Shown here in pieces: positions 31,718-43,202 of a stretch of DNA of 64,000 nucleotides. Positions within the stretch are counted from its first letter, which is position 1; every line of letters begins with the position of its first letter. The translations under genes and the position numbers were made by a program. Under the pieces are notes generated by a model, which was given only the letters and a program-made list of their open reading frames with translations, did not search any database and was not told the origin of the DNA. This stretch comes from Sorex araneus (taxonomy: Eukaryota > Chordata > Mammalia > Eulipotyphla > Soricidae): assembly GCF_027595985.1 (NCBI RefSeq), contig NC_073306.1, positions 96,422,926 through 96,486,925 of the forward strand, given 5' to 3'.

Positions 31718-33425
31718 GTTTTTTTTTAATAATAAATTTATTTATTTTTAGTTAATGAATCACCATGAGGGTACAGTTACGGATTTAAACACATCTGTGC
31801 TTATGCTTCCCCCATACAAAGTTCGGGAACCCATCCCTTCACCAGTGCCCATACTCCACCACCAGTAAACCCAGCATCCCTCCCATCCTCCCCAATCCCA
31901 TCTCCCCCCACCCCACCCTGTCACTGTGGCAGGGCATTCCCTTCTGTTCTCTCCCTCTAATTAGCTGTTGTGGTTTGCAATAAAGGTGTTGAGTGGCCAC
32001 TGTGCTCAGTCTCTAGCCCTCATTCAGCCCGCAACTCCCTTCTCCCACATGGCCTTCGACTACATTATAGTTGGTGATCCCTTCTCTGAGTTGCCCTTTC
32101 CCCAGAATGTGAGGCCAGCCTCCTAGCCATGGAGTCAACCTCCTGGTAGTTGTTTCTACAATTCTTGGGTGTTAGTCTCCCACTCTGTTATTCTATATGC
32201 CATAGATGAGTGCAATCTTTCTATGTCTGTCTCTCTCTTTCTGACTCATTTCACTTAGCATGAAACTTTTCATGCCAATCCACTTAAATAAAAAATTTGT
32301 GACCTCCTTTTTTCTAACAGCTGCATAGTATTCCATTGTATAGATGTACCAAAGTTTCCTCAACCAGTCATCCGTTCTAGGGCATTCGGGTTTTTTCCAG
32401 ATTCTGGCTATTGTAAACAGTGCTGCAATGAACATACATGTGCAGATGCCATTTCGATTATACTTTTTTGCCTCTCTGGGATATATTCCCAGCAGTGGTA
32501 TTGCTGGGTCAAATGGGAGCTCAATTTCTAATTTTTTGAGAATCGTCCATATTGTTTTCCAGAAGGGCTGAACCAGTCGGCATTCCCACCAGCAGTGTAG
32601 AAGGGTCCCTTTCTCCCCACATCCTCTCCAACAGCGGTTGCTTTTGTTCTTTTGGATGTGCGCTAGTCTCTGTGGTGTGAGGTGGTATCTTGTGGTTGTT
32701 TTGATCTGCATCTCTCTGATGATTAGTGATGTAGAGCACTTTTTCATGTGCCTTTTGGCCATTCGTATTTCTTCTTTGGTAAAGTTTCTGTTCATTTCTT
32801 CACCCCATTTTTTGATGGGGTTGGATGTTTTCTTCTTGTAGAGTTCAACCAGTGCTTTATATACCATTGATATCAACCCCTTATCTGATGGGTATTGTGT
32901 AAATATCCTTTCCCATTCTGTGGATAGTCTTTGGATTCTGCTCACTGTATCTTTTGCGGTGCAGAAGCTTTTTAGTTTAATGTAGTCCCATTTGTTGATC
33001 TCTGTTTTTACTAGATTGCTTAGTTCTGTGTCACCTTTGAAGATACCTTTATCTTCAATATCGTGGAGGGTTTTGCCGACCTTGTCTTCAATGTACATTA
33101 TGGTTTGTGGTCTAATGTTGAGGTCTTTAATCCATTTTGATCTGACTTTTGTGCATGGTGTCAGGTCAAGGTCTACGCCCATTTTTTTGCATGTGGTTGT
33201 CCAGTTGTGCCAGCACCATTTGTTAAAGAGGCTTTCCTTGCTCCACTTCACATCTCTTGCTCCCTTATCAAAGATTAGATGATCATACATTTGGGGTTGT
33301 GTGTAAGGGTATTCCACCCTGTTCCATTGGTCTACGGCTCTGCCTTTGTTCCAGTACCATGCTGTTTTAGTTGTTACTGCTTTGTAGTAAAGATTGAGGT
33401 TGGGGAGGGTGATGCCTCCCATCGT
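31718..33425 (-). mobile_element. 5'-truncated young L1 with open ORF2 end
   Basis: TSD AAAAGTAGTTT at 31707-31717 and 33426-33436. Poly(A) is at the left (T-rich 31718-31750), then the C-rich complement of the 3' UTR, then ORF2 sequence to the right end. Low divergence and an uninterrupted frame make it one of the youngest L1s here. Confidence 0.95.
32193..33422 (-). pseudogene. L1 ORF2 C-terminal fragment, 409 codons open
   Basis: Runs from MGGITLPNLNLYYKAV to RDRHRKIALIYGI and stop. It covers the region after the RT domain, including the cysteine-rich C-terminal segment: [18 protein letters not shown] fits the L1 C-x3-C-x7-H-x4-C-type motif. EN and RT were lost by 5' truncation, so it cannot act alone. 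No frameshift or stop is seen over 1.2 kb. Confidence 0.9.
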
Positions 33426-33436
33426 AAAAGTAGTTT

Positions 33437-34180
33437 TATTTTGGGCAGGTCTTCAGCTCCATATAGGGTGACACTCATTTGCAAATTTATAAGGTACCAA
33501 AGGAGAGATGTGCTAGGGGTGGAGATAGTTTGATTATATTGTATGTCCTTAGGTTATTTTCTCTAGTCTCTAACTGTGACAGAATGAACAGTTTATTAAA
33601 ATAATGTGGAATTCTTAATACCCAGGAGTATGTAATGTTTTTTGTTTTCAATTTTCCTTCAACTTTGATATGACTTACAACATTCTGGAATTCAAGCTCA
33701 AACTTGAACTATTCCCCTCGATCACATAGCTGTTTAGTTGTTTTTTATGCCTCCTGATACATTTTTCTCAGCAAGCCGGTGATGAAATTTGAACTTGAAT
33801 TCCAAGAGACTCTTTCTATACTGGTGATTCATAGTTTGATGAATTAGCCAAATATTGACTGACAAATGATTCTAGAGAAAGCAATATATAGAGAAATGGG
33901 TTTCTTCTGCTGTATAATTTTAGGAAAGTATTTCAATGAAACTTCATTTTTTTTTACCTTAAAAAGTAGGGTTAGTACTATCTCATAGGGCCATTATTGA
34001 AAAAATCAAACAAACCAATATAAATTATTTTGTAAACCACAAAATGATGGGATAAACTACTAATTTTGGTATTTCTCAAATGATGGGAACTATATCAACT
34101 ATTAGCACATGAAGGTATTTGTTCCCAGTCTTTGCAAGTGCCTTGGTTGGTTTCTCTTGGTGTGCTAAGAGAGTTTTCTT
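33437..34180. other. Single-copy ST7L intron sequence
   Basis: AT-rich; I see no exon or repeat. Confidence 0.45.
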
Positions 34181-34186
34181 CTCGGG

Positions 34187-34366
34187 GCTGGAGCAATAGC
34201 ACAGCGGGTAGGGCATTTGCCTTGCACGTGGCTGACCCAGGTTCGATTCCCAGCATCCCATATAGTCCCCTGAGCACTGCCAAGGGTGGTTTCTGAGTGC
34301 AGAGCCAGGAGTAACCCCTGTGCATCGCCAGGTGTGACCCAAAAAGCAAAAAAAAAAAAAAAAAAA
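34187..34366 (+). mobile_element. SOR SINE
   Basis: GGGGCTGGAGCAATAGCACA head, GGTTCGATTCC B box and poly(A). TSD not secure (CTCGG shared on both sides). Confidence 0.9.
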
Positions 34367-34382
34367 GATGATTTTTTTTTCT

Positions 34383-34552
34383 CGGCTTATTTTTGGGTCT
34401 CACACAGCGATGCTGAGGAGTTACTCCTGGCTCTGCACTCAGGAATTACTTCTGGTGATGCTTGGGGGACCATATGGGATGCTGGGAATTGAATCCGGGT
34501 CTGCTGTGTGCAAGGCAAACACCCTACCTGCTGTGCTATTGCTCCAGCCCCA
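34383..34552 (-). mobile_element. SOR-type SINE
   Basis: Inverted relative to the preceding copy, only about 16 bp away, so the pair could form a long hairpin in RNA. Confidence 0.88.
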
Positions 34553-34559
34553 TCTTCTC

Positions 34560-35240
34560 ATGATTAAGAGATTGGAAAAATGAACCTGTTGGATCTTTGG
34601 ATGCTAAAAACACAGTGTTTCTAAAGCTTTAAAAGTTTCTAACTTTAAGAGAAATTCAGATTTAGTATTTTTTACTTTAAATAGTGCAGGGCTAGAAGTT
34701 TTCTCTATTTTTAATGGCTTTGGGTTTTGGTATATACTTTCTGAATATAGTATAGAAAACTCCATGACTACTGATGAAAACTGAGGTGTAATCTTCTCTG
34801 TGAATCATTATGTCTAAAAAGGAGTAAAATTTATAGCTGACCTTGACTCAGTACAGAATTAGTCATTCTTTACTTATGCAGGATATTACATCAGGAATTC
34901 CTGGGTTTGTGTCCAGCTCTGAGTGGTCAACTTTCTGGACTAAAGAAGTCCCAGAATAGTTCTCAGTTTCATAGACATGTATTGAGCACCTACTGTTTGC
35001 CAAGCATTATAATAGATTTATGTCAGCATTGTTAAAATTTCAGATAAGATATGAATAGTTTAATATGATTGGTACCGAAGTATCCAATCATTAAAAAGAT
35101 TATACTGAGTAAAATTGTACTGTGAAAGTGGTAAAATAACAGAGAACTTCACGCATGCTCTTCAGTCTAGGACTTTATCATACTAACTCATTTTTTACTC
35201 TACTGAATGTAAAGGCCACATAATAGAACACCTTTTTCCC
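34560..35240. other. ST7L intron, single copy with a MIR-like piece
   Basis: TATTGAGCACCTACTGTTTG at about 34980 matches the MIR/L2 3' phrase. The remainder shows nothing. Confidence 0.4.
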
Positions 35241-35244
35241 CCCA

Positions 35245-35580
35245 TTTTAGGTCACACTGGGCTTTGGGGACAATATGGGGTGCTGGGGAGCTAATCTGGG
35301 TCAGGTATGTGCAAGGCAAATGCCTTACACACTATATTAACTCTCCAGTCCTGGAACACTTATTAATAACTGAATAAAACTGGGGGCCAGCATAATAGTA
35401 CAGCAAGTATGGCACTTGCTTTCCACTCAGCTGACCTGGGTTCAATCCTTGACATCCCACATGGTCCTCACCCCCAACCCTAAGCCCAGCCAAGAGTAAT
35501 TCCTGAGTGCAGAGCCAGTAGTCACCCCTGAGCATTACAGGAGTAACACAAACAACACCAACAACAAAAAAATTTTAAAA
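35245..35580. mobile_element. Two SOR-type SINEs, opposite strands
   Basis: A reverse head-end piece (about 35247-35352) and a forward copy (about 35385-35578, head CAGCATAATAGTACAGCAAG). Confidence 0.75.
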
Positions 35581-35761
35581 CTGTTCTTTAAAATAAATAG
35601 CTGAGTAAAACTATAAACTGATGATTCTAGGAAATCTGTATATAAATATATATTTGTAGTGCTTTGTCTCTGGCTGTGTAGACAAATATCTGGCTCTGTA
35701 GATATGCTTTTATTGTGGGAGCGAATAATGAAGAGCTAGCTCTGCTCTGCTTAGTCACACA

Positions 35762-35845
35762 CTTTTCTGACCTCTCTCCCCCTCCCTTCTTCCCTTCCTC
35801 CCTCCCTTCCTTCCTTCCTCCTCTTCCCTCTCCCCTCTCCCTGCC
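35762..35845. repeat. Polypyrimidine tract
   Basis: (CCTT)n/(CCCTT)n rich; nearly pure C/T for about 80 bp. Confidence 0.85.
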
Positions 35846-35879
35846 TTTCTCCCTTTCTTCTACACTCTTTTTGTTTGTT

Positions 35880-36055
35880 TTGTTTTGGGGGCCATACCTG
35901 GCAGTGCTCAGAATTTACTCCTGGCTCTGTACTTAGGGGTCACTCCTGGTGTGCTTGAGGGACCTTATGTGGTGCTTGGGGTTGAATTAGGAATTAGGGC
36001 AGCTGTGTGCAAGGCAAGTGCAACTCCAGCTTCCTGCTGCTCCAGAACCTCTCTC
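35880..36055 (-). mobile_element. SOR-type SINE 120 bp before an ST7L exon
   Basis: GGGGCCATACCTGGCAGTGC and GCACTCCTGGTGTGCTTGAGG-like body, reverse orientation, degraded head. It ends about 120 bp upstream of the last exon acceptor. Confidence 0.75.
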
Positions 36056-36172
36056 TCTTTTAAAAACTGTTTTCTCTTGTTGTTGTTGTTTTTAAAAAGA
36101 GATTGTTTTGAAATATTAAAGCATTTATACTATTACTCTGAAAAACTCCATTTCTACTTTTCTCCCTCGCAG

Positions 36173-36351
36173 CTTTTCATCATGTTTCTGTTTACCCCAA
36201 GAAAGACCTTCCTTTTTTCATCCATTTCACAGCAGGACTGTGTTCTTCCACAGCAGTGATAGCCCTTCTCACACACCAGTTCCCTGAAATCATGGGTGTT
36301 TTAGCTAAAGCTGTAAGTATGATCTCAAGGACTTTTGTAGAATATTTGTAA
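36173..36351 (+). CDS. ST7L: ST7L terminal coding exon
   Basis: Acceptor TCTCCCTCGCAG ends at 36172. It completes a split Thr codon, then encodes 58 residues: [20 protein letters not shown], a hydrophobic membrane-type segment, [16 protein letters not shown], then [12 protein letters not shown] and a TAA stop at 36349-36351. Its phase matches the previous exon. A strong splice donor (GCT/GTAAGTATG) lies inside at 36313. The last 12 residues are therefore encoded only if that donor is skipped; use of it would give an isoform with another C-terminus. I see no convincing further exon. The poly(A) signal at 36521 supports the read-through form as a real end. Confidence 0.9.
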
Positions 36352-36545
36352 AATGCAAGAAACCATATGTGATCTGTTTGTACAGTTGAGCAATGGAAGA
36401 TATTTGTTACAGTAAATTATAGGAATTGATTTCTAAAGTGTTGCTATAAATATGTCATTTTTTTGTGACTTGAACCATAGTTTTGTTGCTTAAAAGTTTA
36501 AAGTATATAATGCTTTATATAATAAAGTTGTTCTTTGTAGAACAT
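36352..36545 (+). other. ST7L: ST7L 3' UTR
   Basis: About 195 bp of AT-rich sequence between the TAA stop and the region just after AATAAA. The extent is inferred from the signal, not from transcript data. Confidence 0.6.
36521..36526 (+). terminator. ST7L: ST7L poly(A) signal
   Basis: Canonical AATAAA followed by a GU-rich stretch (GTTGTTCTTTGTAG, then TTTTTGGTGG), the arrangement of a functional cleavage site. Confidence 0.65.
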
Positions 36546-36589
36546 TTTTGGTGGTAAATGTGGTACTTGTTACTAATTAAAGTAATTAG

Positions 36590-36660
36590 AAACTTTCGTG
36601 CTTATGTTTCAGTCATACAATGATTGAGTGCCCATCCCTTCACCAATGCTTTTTATTTTT
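36590..36660 (-). mobile_element. Short L1 3' UTR fragment
   Basis: TTTCGTGCTTATGTTTCAGT and CCCATCCCTTCACCAATGC match the reverse L1 tail near 24440. Confidence 0.7.
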
Positions 36661-36966
36661 TTTAACTAAATGAATTAATTAGTTCTAAGGATTTTCTGTT
36701 CTTTAAATTCCTGATCGCAGTTATAAGGTGGGACAGAAGAAACATTTGCTCTGGGTATAGAATGTACTTCTTCATCCAGTATTACTGTGTATGCCAGTTC
36801 TTATTAACCTCCTCCAAACTTAGGTATAGAACTATGTAAGACTTTAATTTTTTAATATTTTAATTTTGAACTACTTCTCTATTTTCTGAGCCAGGTCAAG
36901 GAGTTTGTCAGGACTGATAGTAGAAAAGATGTTTCATGATTATTTTGTTCTTTTGCTTAAAACTTT

Positions 36967-37920
36967 AATTTATTTATTTGTTTGTTTATTTTATTGAATC
37001 ACCATGTGGAAAGTTATAAAGTTCTCAAGCTTATGTCTCAGTTATACAATGCTCAAACACCCGTCTTTTCACTGGTGCCCATATTCCACCACCAAAAAAA
37101 CCCCAGTATACCTCCCACCCCCCACCCCGCCACCCCCACCTGCATAACTGAAAAATTTCACTTCATTTCTCTTTACCTTGATTACATTCCATATTTCAAC
37201 ACAAAACTCACTATTGTTGTTGGAGTTTACCCCCAAAAAATACGGCCCTACTGACAAGGAAGCATTTGATAATTAGTTTTCCATTGATGAGAATGAAGAG
37301 ATATGAAGTTTAGGATTTCTGTATTTTATTAATTAAGTTCAGGGAGATTTATGTTGGAAATTGCACCATTTCCCTTCCTGGGGCAGCATGGGGCTGAGGC
37401 TTAGTTTATAGTCTAGAGACATGGCAGCAAGTACTTGCTGGGACCAGAAGTAGTGTAGCTGGCTCTGGATCTTGCTTGTTCAGCAGCAAAGCGGCCATGC
37501 AAAAGCATAGCCACCGGGGTCGCATCTCGGTGGAGCCCGAGCCGGTATCGGCCCTGGCCCGAGACTGCCCAAGTGTCCCACTGTTTCAAGTTCAAAACAC
37601 ATTTTTTTTTCTCCTTCCCATGCCACCAAGTTCATACCTGCTTAAAAGTCCCATAATATGGCGGACGCCATGCTGTTTCTTCCCACAAAGGGAAGAAAAA
37701 CCGAGGAAGAAGGATATTTCCCCTCCTCGGCCAGCATGGGGAAAAGGCTTAGTTCACAGTCTAGAGACATGGGTGCAAGCACTTGCTGGGACCAGAAGTA
37801 GTGTAGCTGGCTCTGGATCTTGGTCATTCAGCAGCAAAGCGGCCATGCAAAAGCATGGCCACCCGGGTTGAATCTCGGCGGAGCACGAACAAGTATCGGC
37901 CCCAGCCCAAGATTGCCCCT
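36967..37920 (-). mobile_element. Composite element: promoter-type monomers fused to L1 3' UTR
   Basis: TSD GCTTAAAACTTT at 36955-36966 and 37921-37932; poly(A) at the left, so it reads -. From its 5' end (37920) it has about 1.6 copies of a GC-rich monomer of roughly 345 bp (37376-37920), with an ATATGGCGGACGCC site near 37657. An L1 3' UTR of the 21834 type then follows directly (37330-36967), joined close to where ORF2 would have stopped. ORF1 and ORF2 are absent. It resembles an L1 with the whole coding region removed, by RNA splicing, template jumping or inheritance as a non-autonomous family. Confidence 0.8.
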
Positions 37921-38034
37921 GCTTAAAACTTTTAAATTGAAAGTTTTACTGGGTCAAGTAAAGCTACCTAGATACCCATAAAAGTCTCTAAACCTTTTTT
38001 TTAAAAAGCCTTTCTTTACATCTCTCCAGTTGTT

Positions 38035-38415
38035 CAGGCTCAGAAAGAAAACACTGGGTAAAGTGCCTGCCTTGTGTACTGCTGACATGGCTTCTTCCCT
38101 GGCACCCTATATAATCCCCAGAACATTGCTGGGAATGATTTCTGAGCTCAGAGCCAGGAAGAAGCCCCGAGCACAGCCAGATGCACCCCCATCAAAAGTA
38201 AAAGGGAGAAAAGAAAGAAAAATGTTGGTTTAGTACAGTCCCACACAGAAAAACAGAGAAACAGGGGCCAGAGAGATAGTACAGTGGGTAGGGTGCTTGG
38301 TTTGCACGTGGCTGGCCAAGGTTTAGTTCCAGGCACCCTGAAGCCACATCAGGAGAGATCACTGTACAGAGCCAGGAGTAAGCCCTAAGCACTGCCAGGT
38401 GTAGCCCCCCAAACA
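38035..38415 (+). mobile_element. Two diverged SOR-type SINEs
   Basis: Copies at about 38035-38215 and 38262-38415 with recognisable GAGCCAGGAGTAAGCC-type bodies. Confidence 0.7.
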
Positions 38416-38423
38416 AAACATAA

Positions 38424-38604
38424 GGGGGCTGGAGTGATAGCACAGCAGGTAGGGCATTTGCCTTGCACGTGGCCGACCCAGGTTCGATTCCCAGCATCCC
38501 ATATGGTCCCCCGAGCACCGCCAGTAGTAATTCCTGAGTGCATGAGCCAGGAGTGACCCCTGTGCATCGCTGGGTGTGACCCAAAAAACAAAAACAAAAA
38601 AAAC
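38424..38604 (+). mobile_element. SOR SINE, CATGAGCCAGG variant
   Basis: Near-consensus copy with an (A)nC tail. TSD CAAAACATAA at 38414-38423 and 38605-38614. Confidence 0.92.
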
Positions 38605-38754
38605 CAAAACATAAAACCCAAAACAAAATCAGATAACCTTTTAAACAATTTATCCCTTAATAATGTATATTGTACATTTTTCTCTGTAAGCTTACATTCT
38701 AATTCTCTGTTTCTTCACAATTTGTTTTCCTTCCTTCACAACCCCTCTCCTGCC

Positions 38755-38895
38755 AGGGACTGAGAGGACAGTGGGTAAGGCAATCAGCTGACTTGGGCTT
38801 GGTCTCCGGCACTGCATAGGGTCCCTCATATGGAGCACTGCCAGGGATGATCCCCAAGCACAGAACCAGGAGGGAGCTTGTGCACCACCAGGAAG
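38755..38895 (+). mobile_element. Old SOR-type SINE
   Basis: GAGAGGACAGTGGGTAAGGC head and CACTGCCAGGGATGATCCCC body; degraded. Confidence 0.6.
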
Positions 38896-38899
38896 TAAA

Positions 38900-39865
38900 A
38901 AAAGAATGTGAGAAAAGTAAAGAAAAGAAGGACAGGGTTGGTTCGTTTTCTTCTGGCACCAGTATTCAGAGCACTGGTTTCTCTTCTTTCCCTAAATGTC
39001 TACTGTTTAACATATGAAGTTCCACTAGTTATAGGCCCAGGAGTCCGTGTCTGACCTTGATCTGGGTCAGGCTTCAGGAAGAATGACTTTACATTGTTGC
39101 TCAGGGATTGTTGATATCTGGGTGGAAAAATGTTTTCGTTTAGTGTAAAGAAGGTTTAGTAATTGTATCATCTGTATTGGCTGTCGTGCTGACTGGGGAG
39201 TCAGTGAGTCTCCATCTGAAGTGACTGTATTGTGTTATATGACATGGAAAAAAATTGTACTAGAAAGGGAATCCATTTAACAACTGGAAAAGATAGACAC
39301 TGTGTATTTGAGACTGTAGACAGGAAGAAGAAGAGATAGTTCCTGAATTTATCTCGGGGATTGGAAGGAGGTAAAATGAAGTGAGGAGGGAGGTACAGAC
39401 TGTAGTTGGTATGTAGCAGTTGTTGGTAAAGAATGTGGAGTATTCTCATCATTTGTTCGATCCATCAGCGTTAGGATGTAGCGTTTACCTTTACCTGTGG
39501 CACCGTCACTGCAGCAGAAGAAGCTGTAAGGTGGTATCACAGAAGCGCCATAGCGCTCCCTCAGTAGAGTGGAGAATGAAAAATCACACATTTTAAAATC
39601 AAAGCTTTTATTTTTGACCACATGCTATTCTAATTGATGGACAATAAATAAGCATTTACTATTTTTGGTATTTTTGTGACTAGTGTAGATTTTTACAGCC
39701 ACATTTTGTCCCTGGGACTTTAACATGTATATTTTGAGCTCCAAAATGCTAAATATTTCCTGAAAGTGCCTGAAAAAATCAATATTTGGTGTACAGTAAT
39801 TTCAAGACTGATTCCATTTACAAGTTAATGGCAAATGATTACAGAGTGGGCAGTCTCTAACTTTT
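38900..39865. other. Intergenic single-copy sequence
   Basis: No repeat seen. A - strand open stretch at 39349-39621 (90 codons, no family recognised) lies here. Confidence 0.4.
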
Positions 39866-39867
39866 TT

Positions 39868-40035
39868 GGGGGGGGGGTCATACCCAGCATTGCACAGGGA
39901 TTACTCCTCGCTCATGAACTCAGGAATTACTCCTGGCGGTGCTTGGGGGGACAATATGGGATGCTGGGAATCGAACCCTGGTCGGCCAAGTGCAAAGCAA
40001 ATGCCCTACCTACTGTGCTATCGCTCCAGCCCCCA
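39868..40035 (-). mobile_element. SOR-type SINE
   Basis: Reverse copy with the CATGA insertion (GCTCATGAACTCAGGAATTA) and a G-rich tail junction. Confidence 0.88.
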
Positions 40036-40074
40036 ACATTGTATTCCTTATGAGCATTTGAACTAGACACTTGC

Positions 40075-40215
40075 TTTGAATTCTAGCCCTGTCACATATT
40101 AGCTATGAGCCTCGGGTAAGTTATTTAAATCTTTGTTCCCTTAGTTGTAAAGCAAGAAGCATACTGCCTCATGTATTTTAGTGAGGGTTTAATGCATTTA
40201 AAATATGTAATGTAT
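40075..40215 (+). mobile_element. MIR fragment
   Basis: TAGCTATGAGCCTCGGGTAA, then TTATTTAAATCTTTG and TGCCTCATGTATTTTAGTG follow the MIR order (GTGACCTTGGGCAAG...). Confidence 0.6.
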
Positions 40216-42180
40216 TTTTAAAAAGCTCTGCTCTAGGTGTTAGCAGTTGTTATTGCCATTTTTATCATCAAGTCACCAAATGCAGCACTTCACATTTGAA
40301 CTCCTCGTAATAAATAGCAAATTCAAAATGCACTTCCCCATAGAAACACTAGCATCAGTGGTGGTTAGGAATGGCTCACATAGTACATTCGTGCTCTCCT
40401 GGTACATCAGTATCTGAGGACTACAGAAACTTGAGAAATGTTTCCAGTTCTCAGCAGTGGCAAAGTGACTTATAGAAAGAAATCTGTGATAAGTTTCAAA
40501 CTGCCCTGGCTAGGATCTTCAATTAAGTTAGCTATTTGATAGCCAAATATGGTAGAAATAGATGGACAATCTAAGAAATTTTCCTTTCCTCCATTATTAC
40601 CATTGTTCCTGATAGCTTTTATCTGATAAATCTTTTCCTATTGTTCACCAGCTAGAATAACTTCAGTTTAAATTTATTAAAAAGCATTTGCTGCAAAACT
40701 GCTATTTTTGTGAGGACTTTCCAGTAGAATTAATGATTTTTGATAATGTTTGCTGTACAACAGATTTAGGTAAATGAAGAAAATGAACTAGAATATTAAT
40801 GGTTCTAATATCCCATGCATGTGTGTCCATTTGCATAGTAAGAAGCTATGTGGACTAAGACTTCACTTTCAGCAAGTTGGAACTTTGTCTCCTCCCTGAC
40901 TTTTCTCCTGGCTCAGATTAAAACCAAGTCTGACATTAGACCTAGAGTAATGAAAAAAAAAATTGCATAAATCCCTGGAGATGTGGAATGTGCTTATATC
41001 AGAGCTGATACTTACCAAGGCCAGAATTCCTGAAAAAGGAAAAATTGCTTTTAAGTGGTAGGTCATTTTCTCACCTGCTTTGAAGCCTGCTGGGTTAAAT
41101 ATGAGAGTTCAAAGTAAGGGTAGCCAGCAAAGCAAATGAACTGGAATCTGATTCTGCTTATCTGAAAGGAGCTTCTTTATTTAAGAACGGCACTGCCCTC
41201 TCCTTAGAGAACCAGTCTTCATCTGCTCTGGCCCCTTTCGTTTGTCTTGTGCAAGGAAAGCTTTCTTCTTAGTAAACCTTGGGAGGGCGTTGTCACAATG
41301 GTCAAAAGACTAAAGATGTTCTTTGGGGATTTCACTAACTTACTAATGAATTTAGGTTTGTGGCATGTGACTTTAGTTCTTTGAATTCAGAAGAGTGTTT
41401 GGATATAAAATCTCTTGTTGCATTTAACTAAATAGGGCAATCTGAGTGATGCTGGCAGGAGAAGGTATTATGGGTAAAGACAGAAATAGGATTTTCAAGT
41501 CATTTGTTTCACTAAGGCAAGACTGTTGAAATTTATTTCACTGAACACATGTTGTAGCTGTGCTGGGTGGAAATGGCCTATCTCCACATATTTCTACTAA
41601 GCTTTATGTGGGAAACTGTGGTTGGACATGCCAGTGATGAATTTCTGAGCAACTCATAATTGGCTGGCTCAGCTGTAACTAGGGCCTAACAATCTACTTG
41701 ATTAATTCTTTAAGGACAACATTAGCCAAGTTGTATGATTTCCAAAGATATAGGAGGTCAAATGTTACACTAACAAAAGACCTCTCTACAAAATGTTTCA
41801 CTGAGATTTCTTCAGTTCCCTACACAAAAATGATTAACATTTTTCTCCTCAAATTACATTTTAAAAAATAATAAGCAAATATAATTGCCAAGTGTTTTTT
41901 ACTGACTAGTGATCAAAACTTTGGGGAAGGTTTGTCCACTCTTCTCCACTTTTTCTGGGACAATAGATTATTATAATATTAATAATTAGGGCTGTTTTTT
42001 GTAATTTTTTAAGTTACTTAATTTTCCATTGCTGTAACTATGAAATCTTTTCAGAGAATAAAGATTTTTTCATTCACCTTCTGACTTCATCAGTACTAAA
42101 AGTCTGTGATGGTTGTATACCTCTCTATTAAAACTAAGGGCCAATCAAGAATTAAATTGGCAATTAAAATAAGTTTCTTG
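40216..42180. other. Intergenic single-copy sequence
   Basis: About 2 kb with no gene, SINE or L1 that I can recognise; one of the longest repeat-free stretches here. Confidence 0.5.
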
Positions 42181-43010
42181 GGGCTAGAGAGAAAGTACAG
42201 CCAGTAGGGCACTTGCCTTGAATGCAGCTGATCTGGGTTCAATTCCCGGTACCCCAGATAGTCTCACTGAGCTGCCCCATTAGGAGTTATCCCTAAACAC
42301 TGAGACACTGAGCCAGGAGTAAGCCCCAAGCATTGCCAGGTATGGCCATAAAACAAACAAACAAGTTAGAAATAAAATAAGTTTCTACCCTTTGTTTGAA
42401 AATGTATTCTCTTTTTAAAAAAGATGGAATTTATTTTAATTCATAAAAATTTATAAGAGCTTTTAAAACATTTTGAATTATAACTAAGCTTATATTTGTA
42501 TGAAATGCTAATCTGGAACTATGATGTTTGTACAGTGGTTTCTGAACTATTTTCTAGAAACTATCCTGTAATAAAAGCACCCCATTCTGGGGCTAAAGTG
42601 ATAGTCTAAGGGTTAAGGCATGCACCTTGCAGGCAGAAGACTCTGGTTCAATCCCCAGCATCACCTGATCTTCCGAGCATTACTGGATATGGTCCAGGAA
42701 GCCCCCAGCACCACCTCAGTTGGCCAAGATAATCCGGCACTGCCAGACCTATGGCACTGCATGATGGCTGTAGCACTGAACTACCAGCCCTGTTGGTCAA
42801 GGATCACCAGGAGGGACCTCCCTAAGAGCCCCAGAAAATAAAAATAACTTTAAAAATAATAGAGGGTCGGTGCAATAGTACAGTAGGTAGGGTGCTTGCC
42901 TTGCATGCGGTTGACCCAGGTTCGATCTCCTCTACCCCCTGTGGTCCCCTGAACCCAGTGCGAGTGATCCCTGAGTTGCTGGGTATGATCCCAAAACAAA
43001 AATAATAAAA
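42181..43010 (+). mobile_element. Three diverged SINEs in series
   Basis: Copies at about 42181-42370, 42590-42845 (longer variant with CTGGATATGGTCCAGGAAGC) and 42862-43010, each with an A-rich tail. Confidence 0.75.
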
Positions 43011-43126
43011 GAACGAAATTAATTTATTAATTTGCTAGTATTTTCTTTATCCAAATATTGTATATCCAAATATAAAAGACTACAAATCAGGACAGTGTAC
43101 TTTTTGTTGCTTTGCTTTTATTTCCT

Positions 43127-43202
43127 AAATATAACCTGAGAGTATATAATAGGTAGAACTACAGAGTGGTTATAGTGACACAGTTTTGCCTGAGAGGTCT
43201 TT
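43127..43202 (+). repeat. Local direct duplication, copy 1
   Basis: A 76-bp sequence containing AGGTAGAACTACAGAGTGGT and CACAGTTTTGCCTGAGAGGT, repeated at 44339-44414 with only two or three differences. Confidence 0.9.

Noticed and set aside
39349-39621. 90-codon - strand frame with a plausible-looking N-terminus
   Set aside because: No family recognised, no clear splice or retrocopy signs (no poly(A), no TSD). Kept only as a note; a protein search would decide.
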